Part shown: piece after piece, positions 51,710 through 60,602 of the stretch
Layout: each line of letters begins with the position of its first letter
How positions within the stretch are numbered: position 1 is the stretch's first letter
Assembly (NCBI GenBank): GCA_958410215.1
Contig: CATYOF010000014.1
Location: 1-64,000, forward strand
DNA: 64,000 nucleotides
DNA from: an uncultured Cryptobacterium sp.
GTDB taxonomy: Bacteria > Actinomycetota > Coriobacteriia > Coriobacteriales > Eggerthellaceae
Direction of reading: 5' to 3'
Made by a program: the position numbers and the translations under genes
The notes under the pieces: model-generated
Databases searched by the model: none
Told to the model about the DNA's origin: nothing
The model's input: the letters and a program-made list of their open reading frames with translations, nothing else

Positions 51710-51909
51710 AATGTACTTCCTTTCTCAAGGTTTGAACCGTGCAATAAAAGCGCCTTGAATTGCTATTCCTTAAAGAATTTGCGTCCGAGTTTTCCGCAAA
51801 CTTACGGCAGCACATTCTTGGCATCTTTATCTTGCCCGTTTATTACCAAAGTTCACCAACAAGCCTTCTTCTAATCTTTTACAGATTAGCAAGAATTCTT
51901 ATTTGATTG

Positions 51910-51936
51910 CTAGCACTCAAACCTATGGAGTGCTAA
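51910..51936. promoter_or_regulatory. CIRCE operator of groESL
   Basis: Inverted repeat CTAGCACTC-N9-GAGTGCTAA matches the CIRCE consensus TTAGCACTC-N9-GAGTGCTAA at 17 of 18 arm positions. It is the binding site of the repressor HrcA, which is not encoded in the window. It lies about 200 bases before groES. Confidence 0.95.
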
Positions 51937-52208
51937 CAGATATACATATTAGCAACTTAATCAGGGAATGCAACCCACCGTGAAGAAAATATGAGTGTAT
52001 AACGCTTAGATTTTCGCAGGTTAAACAGATTGGATTTCAATACGAAAATATTTAGTATGACCAGGTACTTTGTATAATTTCCTTCGAGAATCACGAAAGA
52101 ATTGTCCATTTTCTTGCGACAAGTTTTCTAAATTGTTACTTTTGCTACTGCCGTCATCTGTGCATAAGTTACTGCCACCACTTTTGAATAACCAGGCAAC
52201 GGCGGTGT

Positions 52209-52616
52209 TTATATCTCAATTTCCACGACCGCATTAAGACCCATATCTTCACAGAGAGAAATAAGCTTTTTGTCAAGAGAAAACAACGTACCCGAAGTGC
52301 GACGAACCAACGTTAGGTAAAACATGTCATACACTGAATGATTTTGTCGCACCGCTTCCGCAAAGGCTTCATCGGCGTTGTCTTCCAAAGGGATAAATTT
52401 ATCTACTAAGCTTATTGCTTTCTTAATACAGAATTCTGCTTCTTCTACGGGCATTTTATGTGCATGGACATATTTCCAGAAAGTATTTCTTACTTCAGCT
52501 AAGTACAATTCTGAAGCAATAATCTTTTCCTCTGGACAGATAAGACCTTGAAAGGCGCGGCCTTCTTCGGTGTCTCGAGCAATAGCCACCGCCGCACTAC
52601 AATCCATAACTATCAT
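52209..52616 (-). CDS. vapC: PIN-domain toxin, VapC type
   Basis: Predicted endoribonuclease toxin. PIN acidic residues are kept: Asp in VMDCSAAVAIA (near 5), Glu in LYLAEVRNTFW (about 41), Asp in SVYDMFYL (about 96) and Asp in SLDKKLI (about 114). 135 residues is typical. It overlaps the antitoxin gene by 4 bases (ATGA). Past its stop, 52021-52208 has an open frame without a start codon. Confidence 0.88.
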   Translation of the reverse strand: MIVMDCSAAVAIARDTEEGRAFQGLICPEEKIIASELYLAEVRNTFWKYVHAHKMPVEEAEFCIKKAISLVDKFIPLEDNADEAFAEAVRQNHSVYDMFYLTLVRRTSGTLFSLDKKLISLCEDMGLNAVVEIEI

Positions 52617-53011
52617 CGCAAACCACCTAATGCCTCAAATATTTGATCGTCCCTTTCTTCTCTGCCTTGTCGCACCAGTTCGGCTGGAGAGGGAAAATCT
52701 TCGGGAATTTCTACGTGAGGAAAGGCATCTATTTCTGCAAAAATCTTTTTGCGTTTTTCAATGCGTGCTTGACGCTCTGCTTCTTCAGCTTCCCGTCTGG
52801 TCATAATTCGTTCGTTGTACGGACGATAGGCATCAGAAGATTTCGGTACCACTTCCCAATCGTTTCGATTCGCCCATTGGCGGTAAGCGCGCAAATAATC
52901 GCGCAAAATGTGAACCGTTTGTTGGGAGATACTGCGATCTTCTTTTGAAGCGCATACCTTCAATTCGTCATACAAGTCTTGCGGAAAGTCTTTCACCTGC
53001 AATGCCGGCAT
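52613..53011 (-). CDS. vapB: VapB/FitA-type antitoxin
   Basis: Ribbon-helix-helix antitoxin for the next gene: LQVKDFPQDLYDELKVCASK then RSISQQTVHILRDYLRAY within the first 45 residues. At 132 residues it is longer than usual VapB (about 80); the rest is charged and includes an Arg/Glu-rich helix (RREAEEAERQARIEKRKKIF). Start at 53011 follows AAGGAGG; the frame is open to 53035. Confidence 0.85.
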   Translation of the reverse strand: MPALQVKDFPQDLYDELKVCASKEDRSISQQTVHILRDYLRAYRQWANRNDWEVVPKSSDAYRPYNERIMTRREAEEAERQARIEKRKKIFAEIDAFPHVEIPEDFPSPAELVRQGREERDDQIFEALGGLR

Positions 53012-53035
53012 AGAATTTACCTCCTTCGACCGCAA

Positions 53036-53386
53036 TACTTACAGAGCTGTAACGCCTTATCTTTCTTCAGCGCATTACCTTATAAATCTTCTTATTCAGA
53101 ACCTTCTGCTACCAAACAGCAAAGAGAAGATTTTAAGACCATAAGCAGTATTAATCATATGCATGAAATATGACTACTATAGCATGCCTTTTGCATTACT
53201 AAAATAAAAAGGCAGTTAATACACCTAATCGAAAATCAAATGACCACCAGTAAAACTGAAGAAGTAAGCGGTTAGTATCAAAAAACCAGAAACCAAACAA
53301 CACCAACAAGAGATAAAAGACAAAACGACAACGAATAGGGGGGGGGTTAAGGGGCAAACGACCGCCATAAGAGCCCAACTCAGGAA
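53036..53386. other. Intergenic stretch with poly-G tract
   Basis: A 351-base region with no gene. It includes the likely vapBC promoter near 53040-53180, an A/C-rich stretch, and nine consecutive G at 53338-53346 just past the end of the protease pseudogene. Confidence 0.5.
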
Positions 53387-54489
53387 CTAGAAAATACCTT
53401 TTCGTTTGCCGAGGCGCACGGCAAGCACCATTCCTCCTGTGGCGATCGCCACAAACGCAAGTGAAGCAGGCACTACAAAAGGTAAGTCACCAGTAACAGC
53501 GAGCTTACTCGTCTTATCAACTTGCATGGAAGACTTGACATTCTTACTGTCAACTGAATTCTTGCCACCATCCGCGGACGAAGAATGCACGGTATTGTCA
53601 TCAGAAGCGGAACCACTCGAACCGCCTGGTGACACAGGCGTATCGGAAGCTTCGCTATTCACCGTAAATGCCTTAATCATCGCATTGCCCACACCCAAAA
53701 CATCCGGTTGGCTACCAAAAATTGAAAGAGAAACACGGCCCTGTAGATCATCTGCTGTCAGCACGGTTACATCAGTCCACGTGGTACCGCCATCAGTACT
53801 ATAGAAACTTTCACCTGCATTCGCCACGGCAGTCTGTTGCTTTTTCAACACAAATCCAGCCGCCTCTTCGTCAGGATCAGATGGGTCATGCCCCGCAATT
53901 TCCAAAGGTAAGTAGGAACCTCGCGATCCTTCAATAGTTTCCACTACCGAAAACCGCTGCCCTGCAGAAAGTTCTATCGGATCATCAAGCTCAATAGTGT
54001 GGTAGCCACTAAGCGAAACTACTTCCGTCTGACTAGTCACCAGTTGTCCATCGGTTGGACCTTGCGCTTTTTTATCAAGTAGATACACCTGCAACTGCAC
54101 CGTTGAATCGGGCTCCACGGTAACCGCCGAAACTGCACGCAGCAATTCATCGTCTTCCGCCGTGAATACATTGGCAGCAGACGCATCGCCAAACGATCCC
54201 GGTGCCGCTTTAGCCACACTACCAATACCTAAATAGTCGTACTGATAGTTTGAATCGTAGTCGAAGGATCCATCCGTATCAGGAGTATCGCCTCTAAACG
54301 ACGCAAACTGCAGCAAGAACCCCAAGGGTTTTGATGTTTAACCGACGTGACAGCCCCTTCGTCGCGCAAGTCGAAAGTTTTGAGATAGCCCGAATCAAGA
54401 ACATATGCTGCCTTTGATTCATCTGCTATTTCAGGCTCGGCAAAAGCTGGCGAAGCACCTGTCAAGATCAGTACGACAGTAAGCAGCAC
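53387..54489 (-). pseudogene. Cell-wall-anchored papain-like cysteine protease, broken
   Basis: Two frames together form remains of one gene. The 5' part (54489 to about 54310) has a signal peptide ending SPAFA and the C1 protease start FDLRDEGAVTSVKHQNPWGSC, cut before the Trp expected after the catalytic Cys. One base appears lost just after, since TGCAGTTTGCG would read WSFA-like if restored. The following frame (53387-54325) jumps directly to a lectin-like C-terminal domain (YDYLGIG, AANVFTAEDDELLRAV, GYHTIELDDPIELSAGQRFS). The catalytic His and Asn and about 200 or more residues are missing. The end has LAVTGD, a membrane helix and KRK, a sortase-type anchor. Confidence 0.82.
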
Positions 54490-54600
54490 GACAAGTACAG
54501 TCTTTTTAGCACCTGGCAGTATCTCAATTAGCCTGCTTTCGTCCTTACCTTATATAACGCAAACAATCACGGGGGCTTATGTTACTTCAGTAGTGCCTGG

Positions 54601-55251
54601 CTACAGCGCACGAATTTGCTCCGCCAGCCAATTCGCCCAAGCATCTACCCCTTCACCATTTGTAGCAGAAATAGGAAAAATAGGCGCGGTGGGATTCAGG
54701 TTCTTAATGTGATCGTAAAACAGTTCCTTGTTAAAGCTGAATACTGGTAAGGTATCAATCTTATTGAGAACAATAGCTTTAGAAGCCTGGAAAACGCCCG
54801 GATACTTAAGCGGCTTATCATCACCTTCGGGCACGCTCAGAATCATGGCTTTCATGTTTTCGCCCAGATCAAAGTCGGTCGGGCATACCAAGTTGCCTAC
54901 GTTTTCCACAATAATAAGATCAAGGTTATCCAAATCCAGTACGTCAACCGCCCGGCGAATCATATCGCTTTCCAAGTGACATGCGCCGCCCGTATTAATC
55001 TGTACCGCTGCAATGCCCTGTTCCTTAATTTTTTCGGAATCAACCGAAGAAGCAATATCGCCTTCAATAACCGCAATATTGAATTCATCGCGCAATGCTT
55101 CGATAGTTGCCAAAATGGTAGAAGTCTTGCCCGAACCAGGAGATGCCAGCAAATCCAGTACGAATACTTTCTTTTCTTTAAATAATTCGCGATTAGACTG
55201 TGCAAGCTTATCATTTTTATCAAGAATAGGCTGTTTTAAATCAATCTGCAT
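54601..55251 (-). CDS. hypB: Hydrogenase nickel incorporation GTPase HypB
   Basis: GTPase that helps load nickel into [NiFe]-hydrogenases. P-loop LLASPGSGKTSTI (about 34-46), EGDIASSVDSEKI, VENVGNLVCPTDFDLGE with the metal Cys-Pro, and the base-specificity NKID motif. No N-terminal CxxCGC nickel motif or His stretch is present. Start at 55251 follows AGGAGG; the frame is open to 55320. 216 residues. A hydrogenase must be encoded elsewhere. Confidence 0.93.
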   Translation of the reverse strand: MQIDLKQPILDKNDKLAQSNRELFKEKKVFVLDLLASPGSGKTSTILATIEALRDEFNIAVIEGDIASSVDSEKIKEQGIAAVQINTGGACHLESDMIRRAVDVLDLDNLDLIIVENVGNLVCPTDFDLGENMKAMILSVPEGDDKPLKYPGVFQASKAIVLNKIDTLPVFSFNKELFYDHIKNLNPTAPIFPISATNGEGVDAWANWLAEQIRAL

Positions 55252-55338
55252 GGAATGCCTCCTGCGAACGTTAAACGCTTTAAACGCAATGTGATTTATA
55301 GCTTGTAGTGTTACCAACACAAAATAACGTATTATTTC

Positions 55339-55713
55339 CTATGTATCAGAAGAATCTTGTTCTTCGTCAGGAATGTCAACCTCAATGGAGTCTATGCGCA
55401 ATTCTTTACCTTGCAGTAATTCCGAAAAAGCACTCCCGCATTCAGGGCACAACATATGGAAGCGATCGTGTTCGTATTCAAGGCCGCATTCAAGACAGAT
55501 GCTCTTGGGCGGAATCATGGTTATTTCCAATTCGGCACCTTCACATAAAGTGCCTTCCGCAAGTGCCTCAAACGCAAAACGCAGAGCATCTTCAATGGCT
55601 TCAGTCATTTCACCAACCGAAAGACTTATTTTAAGAACCCTATCCGCTCCCGCATCCTGCGCAGCAAGCTGTACAGATTCCATAACGCCACTCATAATTC
55701 CTAATTCATGCAC
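55339..55713 (-). CDS. hypA: Hydrogenase maturation nickel metallochaperone HypA
   Basis: Delivers nickel. The N-terminal Met-His-Glu needed for nickel binding (MHELGIMSGVMESV) and the zinc site of two Cys pairs (CLEC at about 74-77 and CPEC at about 90-93) are present. Start is GTG overlapping the tatC stop region, after AAAAGAGGTAAACGCC. The last 20 residues are acidic. 124 residues. Confidence 0.94.
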   Translation of the reverse strand: MHELGIMSGVMESVQLAAQDAGADRVLKISLSVGEMTEAIEDALRFAFEALAEGTLCEGAELEITMIPPKSICLECGLEYEHDRFHMLCPECGSAFSELLQGKELRIDSIEVDIPDEEQDSSDT

Positions 55714-55718
55714 GGCGT

Positions 55719-56600
55719 TTACCTCTTTTCAGCCGTCTGAGCTTGTTCGTCTTCGCTTCCCCATAAATGCTCTTTGAACTTTGCTTTAGCGTATTTCAGC
55801 TCAGCCTTAGCCTCATCGGCCTCAAGTTGCTCCCGCTTGCGTGCTTCTTCTTGACGTTTAATACGTTTTCGTAAGCCAAGACGTGCTGCCAGCAAGCTTA
55901 CTTCGTACAGAACGACCATTGCAGCAAACATCAAACCCATGGTAACGGGCGAAGCATCGGGGGTAACCATAGCCGAAAAAACAAGCAGGCCAACATATAC
56001 TCCGCGCCAACTTGCACGAAGTTTTTTATAGGGAATAACGCCAAACATTACCAAGTAGAACACAATAAGTGGCATTTCAAAGCCAATACCAAAGCCTAGT
56101 TCAAACTTGATAATAATATCGACCCACTGGCTTGCCTCGGGAACAATCGTAGCGAACCCAGTTGCCTGGTCGGTCAACCATTGAAAAGCTGGATTCAAAA
56201 TAATGCAGTAACAAAAAACCGTACCCAAGATAAACAAGCTTAATGCAGCAATAAACGTAGGAATAAACCATTTGCGTTCTTTAGGTTTGAGCGCTGGCAA
56301 GAAAAACGCCAAGATTTGCCAAAGCGTAATAGGAGCAGTAGCTACCAGTGCCGTCCACAAAGCGACCGTAATACGCACCGAAAATGCATCAAAAGCACCA
56401 AAAACATTGAGTTGAACTTGGCCCGATTCATCAAGAGGCATATATTGGGCAACAGGCGCAAGAAGGAACTGCACTACCGTATCGGTACCCAGGTAAAACA
56501 CAAGCGTTGCAACGATAAGGCAAACCACGATACGCACAAGACGCATACGCAATTCACCCAAATGCTCCATAAGCGACATACGCGCGGGTCCAATTGGCAT
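55719..56600 (-). CDS. tatC: Sec-independent protein translocase TatC
   Basis: Membrane receptor for twin-arginine signals. N-terminal MSLMEHLGELRMRLVRI (about 8-24) with the conserved Glu/Leu/Arg pattern, a helix near 25-43, QILAFFLPALKPKERKWF and FGIGFEMPLIVFYLVMFGV are diagnostic. After the sixth helix a charged tail of about 50 residues follows. It follows the tatA-like gene by 2 bases. Confidence 0.95.
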   Translation of the reverse strand: MPIGPARMSLMEHLGELRMRLVRIVVCLIVATLVFYLGTDTVVQFLLAPVAQYMPLDESGQVQLNVFGAFDAFSVRITVALWTALVATAPITLWQILAFFLPALKPKERKWFIPTFIAALSLFILGTVFCYCIILNPAFQWLTDQATGFATIVPEASQWVDIIIKFELGFGIGFEMPLIVFYLVMFGVIPYKKLRASWRGVYVGLLVFSAMVTPDASPVTMGLMFAAMVVLYEVSLLAARLGLRKRIKRQEEARKREQLEADEAKAELKYAKAKFKEHLWGSEDEQAQTAEKR

Positions 56601-56602
56601 AT

Positions 56603-57277
56603 CTATTCACCCCTTTCCGATGCTGCAGCGGGAGCCGCCTTTGCAGCAGGCTTAGATGCCGCAGAAGATGCTGCCTTAGGAGCAGATGCGGATGTCGCAG
56701 CAGCTACAGACTGAGGGGCGGGTTTATTCTGGATAGGCTTAGTGCCAAAAAGCTCTTCGGGAGTAAGTACTGGCTTTTGAGAAGTTAAGGTTGCAGAAGC
56801 TTTCGTTGATTGAGGTGTTACGGCGGCTACTTCACTAGTAGCACTTGTCGTATCGGCAGCGCTTGCCGCGGTGCCTTGTGCTACAGAAGCAGCTTGGACA
56901 TTTTTGGCTGCCGCTTCTTCCTTCATAGCACGCCTGTTGGCTTCAATTGCTTCTTTTTGTTCGCGCGCTTTACGTTCTGCGCGCTCTTTATCGTAGCGCG
57001 CTTTACGTTCTGCAAAACTTTCTTGTGTAACCGTAGGAGCGGGCTTTGATTTTGCGGAAGCAGCAGAAGAACCAGCCGAAGATGCCTTCTTACCCTGGGT
57101 GCCATCCACATCTAGGACTTCACCCTTAATAACTGATTCCATTTCAGCCTGTGCCTGCTTAAACTTACGCAAAGCAGCACCAAGTGTTTTTGCCATTTCC
57201 GGCAACTTGTCAGGCCCAAAAATCAAAAAGCCGAACAATAAAATTATGAACAGCTCAAAGCCGCCGATACCGAACAA
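56603..57277 (-). CDS. tatA: Tat translocase TatA/TatB family protein, long
   Basis: Pore or adaptor component of Tat export: a short N-terminal membrane helix (FELFIILLFGFLIFGPDKLP, about 7-26) then an amphipathic helix (about 27-50). The rest to 224 is Ala/Lys/Glu-rich and disordered, longer than typical TatA (60-90) and more like TatB. Start is TTG after AGGAAGTTAGAC. It is the only TatA/B in the window. Confidence 0.9.
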   Translation of the reverse strand: MFGIGGFELFIILLFGFLIFGPDKLPEMAKTLGAALRKFKQAQAEMESVIKGEVLDVDGTQGKKASSAGSSAASAKSKPAPTVTQESFAERKARYDKERAERKAREQKEAIEANRRAMKEEAAAKNVQAASVAQGTAASAADTTSATSEVAAVTPQSTKASATLTSQKPVLTPEELFGTKPIQNKPAPQSVAAATSASAPKAASSAASKPAAKAAPAAASERGE

Positions 57278-57451
57278 GTCTAACTTCCTTCTCTTACAGA
57301 GCAGTTTTGCAAAACACTTTTCGCTTCCTGCAGGCGCCGCAAGCGCTATCGCCTCGCGCCGACGCTATCACCTACCGCCAGCAGCGTAGCTGCCTTTGCA
57401 AAGATTATCATCTGCCAAAAGCGCGCCTCGCAAAACAACAACGTCGAAATG

Positions 57452-57652
57452 CTAGTTACCTCCCAGAAACATTAGTCCCATAGTTGGAAGGGATAAAGCG
57501 AGAATCAAAATAACGCATACCGCAATTACAAAGACACGCCACAAAAACTGCTTGCGAGCTGCCTTTTCTTGCGCTTTACGCTGACGCTCAAGTGCACGTT
57601 CTTCGCGCTCTTTAAGCTGCTTTGCTGTCATTTTTTGTTTCTTGTTGGCCAT
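57452..57652 (-). CDS. Small single-pass membrane protein
   Basis: A 66-residue protein: a Lys/Arg/Glu-rich helical first half (QLKEREERALERQRKAQEKA, about 12-31) and a membrane helix (about 39-61, VFVIAVCVILILALSLPTMG). No family recognised. It lies between the amidohydrolase and tatA genes on the same strand; a role in Tat or hydrogenase function is only positional. The ribosome site is weak. The region 57278-57451 has no gene. Confidence 0.6.
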   Translation of the reverse strand: MANKKQKMTAKQLKEREERALERQRKAQEKAARKQFLWRVFVIAVCVILILALSLPTMGLMFLGGN

Positions 57653-57733
57653 AAACCAAAACTTCTTTCTCGTTGTGGGAAACCTTAACGCAGAGCACCT
57701 ATTCTCTGCTTCAAGATTCGACCAGAGGAAAAC

Positions 57734-59086
57734 TTAAGAACGCAAACGCCCACGAACTTCTAAAACATGAGCAATAACCTTGGTGGCACCTTCCCCTACA
57801 TGGAGCCTTCCCTCATCGTAGAGAATTTTGCCATTTACCATAGTCATAATTACATCGCTATTGCTGGCCGAGCCAAGCACAGCAGTAACAGGATCGGTCG
57901 TAGGAGTTTGATGGGAGCCCGATAAATCGATCGCAACAATGTCCGCCAATTTACCCACCTCAAGCGAACCAACCTTATCATCAATACGCAAAACTTGGGC
58001 AGCACGAAGCGTTGCCATTTCGAGAAGGGTCTGCGAATTCAGGAATTCACGACTAAGTGCACGCTGAACCATAAGCTCGAAGCGCATTTCAGAAAACATG
58101 TCGAGATAATTTACCGAAGCAGGAGCACCCGTGCCTAAGCCAATACGTAAGCCCGAACGCAAATATTCGCTTACAGGGGCCACGCCCATACCTAACTGGG
58201 CACTTAAGCTGGGACATACAGCAACTGCCACATCGTAGTCGCGCATATGGCGAACGTCATCTTCGGTGACACAAACACCGTAGAGCATCATCACATTTTT
58301 AGCCTCAAACAATCCCCAGTTCAAAACATAATTAACCGGAGTTACTGAAGTAGGCAACCAAGGCGGAACCTCCACAAATCCACGATGATCAACCGTAATA
58401 TCAAGACCTGCTGTTGCGCCGTACCGCACAAAACGAACTTCTTCATTACTTTCCGCAAGCTTCAATGAAACAGGAAGATCGTTATGATCAGCAGCATACT
58501 GCGCTACACTACGATACATTTCTGGATGGCATTCGTATACCGGATCGGGCGCTACACCAAGCATAATTTGGTCGGGATCCACCACCTGGGACCACTTTTC
58601 CAAATCGCTATCCATCTTTTTCATAGCATAATTAACCAGGCGCTTATCAATTGCTCCAACCTCGCGATAAATTACGCCACGCAAACCGCAATCGCGAGCC
58701 GCAAACACTGCCGCACCGGTTGAAGTGGTATCGGCAATAGTAGTAACACCTGCCGAAAGTTCTTCCAAACAGCCTAAATACGCTGAATCATACGCTTCGG
58801 ATTCCGTGATACGAGAACGAAGATCGTTGATATTCTTGCGCCATTCCACAAAAGGCAAGTCCTGCACAAGACCACGAAAAACGCCATCTTCAACGCGCGC
58901 ATGCAGGTCGATAAAACCAGGAGTAAGTGCCGCCATTCCAAAATCTTTAACTTCTTCATCGGGATAGCGCAGACGCATCATTTCTGTTGTGCCAATATCG
59001 GCAATAACACCATCACGAACAAGAAGCGCACCGTTTTCCATAGGTTCGGACGAAACGGGAACGATATATTTTGCGCACAATAACAT
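57734..59086 (-). CDS. Amidohydrolase superfamily protein lacking most metal ligands
   Basis: Fold and layout match the MtaD/TRZ-ATZ deaminase group (for example GLGTGAPASVNYLDMFSEMR near 338 aligns with the GTDGAASNN motif). The catalytic metal ligands are mostly gone: HxH reads LHAR, the HLxET His is Lys (SLKLAES), the HCV His is Tyr (LYGV), and the GTD Asp is Gly. Only the first His and the Glu remain. So it is probably not a classic deaminase. Start at 59086 follows AGGAGG; 450 residues. Divergent from menG, 157 bases away. In the futalosine menaquinone pathway a relative deaminates aminodeoxyfutalosine, but this one should not. Confidence 0.82.
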   Translation of the reverse strand: MLLCAKYIVPVSSEPMENGALLVRDGVIADIGTTEMMRLRYPDEEVKDFGMAALTPGFIDLHARVEDGVFRGLVQDLPFVEWRKNINDLRSRITESEAYDSAYLGCLEELSAGVTTIADTTSTGAAVFAARDCGLRGVIYREVGAIDKRLVNYAMKKMDSDLEKWSQVVDPDQIMLGVAPDPVYECHPEMYRSVAQYAADHNDLPVSLKLAESNEEVRFVRYGATAGLDITVDHRGFVEVPPWLPTSVTPVNYVLNWGLFEAKNVMMLYGVCVTEDDVRHMRDYDVAVAVCPSLSAQLGMGVAPVSEYLRSGLRIGLGTGAPASVNYLDMFSEMRFELMVQRALSREFLNSQTLLEMATLRAAQVLRIDDKVGSLEVGKLADIVAIDLSGSHQTPTTDPVTAVLGSASNSDVIMTMVNGKILYDEGRLHVGEGATKVIAHVLEVRGRLRS

Positions 59087-59243
59087 GCTTATCCTCCTGA
59101 CCCAATAATTCTTAGTCATGATAGCATTTAAGCGTTTTATTCTTAGTTAATTCACCACGATTCACAGTACTTGGATATGTGAATACGGCAAAGGGCGCTA
59201 AAATAAGCGCATTATATGAAACAGAAAAGGAAACCCATACCTT

Positions 59244-60062
59244 ATGACTATAGATTCGAAAGAAGCTCACAAGGCCGTACACTCTATTGATAATGCAGCT
59301 GATAAAGACGTTCCCGCAGCCCACTCCATCGACACCGCCACAGGCGAAGATGCTCCTGCTGAACTTTCTTCAACGCGCGTCAAGCAAATTTTTACCGATA
59401 TTGCCTGGAAATACGAACGTTTCAATGCACTTTCCAGCTTTGGTCGCTACCGCAGCTGGTTGCGCACCTTAATTGACAAGTCGCCTATTACCTCGCAATC
59501 ACGCCTGCTGGATATCGCAGGTGGCACAGGAGATGTGGCCTTTACCGCATGCGCCCAAAAGCCACCCGCCTCCATCGTGCTTTCCGACTATACGCCCGCT
59601 ATGCTTGAGGTAGCACAGGCCCGTCTTAATGCAGGTGAAGCCAAAGGGGTTCCTGTTGAGCTTGCAGTGGTAGACGGTCAGGATATTCCCTACGAAGATG
59701 AGTCCTTCGACATTCTTACCATGTCCTACGGTATTCGCAATATGCCTGAGCGCGAACGTGCACTATCGGAAATGTATCGCGTTTTAAAGCCTGGTGGTGC
59801 GCTGTGCGTGCTGGAGTTTTCCACTCCCCCTAACCCCCTTATGCGTTTGGGTTACCGTATTTATTTGCGCTGGGGCATTCCTGCATGGGGCAAGATTGTT
59901 ACGGGTGACGCATCGGGCTTTGTATATTTGGCAAAATCAATTAAAGCCTTCCCGAACCAGGAAGGCTTTACTAAGATGCTGAAAGATGCAGGTTTTTCAC
60001 GCGTGGAATACACCAATGTTACCTTTGGAGTGGCGGCAGTACATATCGCGTATAAGGATTAA
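59244..60062 (+). CDS. menG: Demethylmenaquinone methyltransferase
   Basis: SAM-dependent last step of menaquinone synthesis (UbiE/MenG family). SAM motif LLDIAGGTGDVAF (about 88-100), YDALS-type start KYERFNALSSFGRYRSWL, MSYGIRNMPERERALSEMYR and the C-terminal FGVAAVHIAYK. The first 40 residues are a low-complexity extension with an imperfect HSID...ADAP repeat. AAAAGGAAACCC precedes the ATG at somewhat long spacing. Menaquinone would serve the reductase of the first kilobases. Confidence 0.93.
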   Translation: MTIDSKEAHKAVHSIDNAADKDVPAAHSIDTATGEDAPAELSSTRVKQIFTDIAWKYERFNALSSFGRYRSWLRTLIDKSPITSQSRLLDIAGGTGDVAFTACAQKPPASIVLSDYTPAMLEVAQARLNAGEAKGVPVELAVVDGQDIPYEDESFDILTMSYGIRNMPERERALSEMYRVLKPGGALCVLEFSTPPNPLMRLGYRIYLRWGIPAWGKIVTGDASGFVYLAKSIKAFPNQEGFTKMLKDAGFSRVEYTNVTFGVAAVHIAYKD

Positions 60063-60097
60063 TCTACAGCCCACCACCGCTCATAAGAACAAACACA

Positions 60098-60193
60098 CTA
60101 TAGTCCGCCGCCAGTTACAAGAACAAAAACTGCTATAGCAAGAATTACTGCGCAGGAAAGCAATCCTGCAACTGTTCCCTGTTTGTTGTCCAT
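60098..60193 (-). CDS. 31-residue single-pass membrane peptide
   Basis: Begins MDNKQGTVAGLLSCAVILAI, continues through one hydrophobic helix (about 8-26) and ends VTGGGL. GAGGGAAG precedes the ATG at good spacing. The plus strand opposite has no gene. Too short for family calls; codon pattern and ribosome site make it credible. Confidence 0.55.
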   Translation of the reverse strand: MDNKQGTVAGLLSCAVILAIAVFVLVTGGGL

Positions 60194-60343
60194 AGTTACT
60201 TCCCTCGCTTTCGTAGAGGTATCGGGCATCAAATTACTTTGTTGAGCAAGCTGCGTAATAGGCCGCATCACCATCTACATTGTAGGCTGTATCACCATCT
60301 AAATACTTGCTCGACGATTTCTTATGATGAGCAGCTGACTTCG

Positions 60344-60448
60344 CTAATTACGTTTTGCACTGCGGCGTTCGGGAAGCAACCCTTCCAAAAACACCAGCAC
60401 AACCGATAGGGCAAAAATTCCAAACAGCTTTATTAATCTTGCATTCAT
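60344..60448 (-). CDS. 34-residue single-pass membrane peptide
   Basis: Begins MNARLIKLFGIFALSVVLVF and ends with basic residues (PERRSAKRN). One helix at about 6-25. AAAGAGGTGCAACC precedes the ATG. Same strand as the 31-residue peptide 150 bases on, suggesting a small two-gene unit; function unknown. Confidence 0.55.
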   Translation of the reverse strand: MNARLIKLFGIFALSVVLVFLEGLLPERRSAKRN

Positions 60449-60602
60449 GGTTGCACCTCTTTACTTATTGCCACGCCTCTTTTTCTTTGACACTTAAACA
60501 ATACGCGTGCAACCTAACAGCAACCTTAAGTGTGCCTTACCGTTTCATGGAAGTTTGCGCTACACTCTGTTTTGAAAATCAACCCGAGGAATCGAGGAAC
60601 CA

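Noticed and set aside
52021..52215. Open minus-strand frame of about 64 codons after vapC, ending KYFRIEIQSV
   Set aside because: Looks somewhat coding but has no start codon or ribosome site; at most a remnant, not called as a gene.
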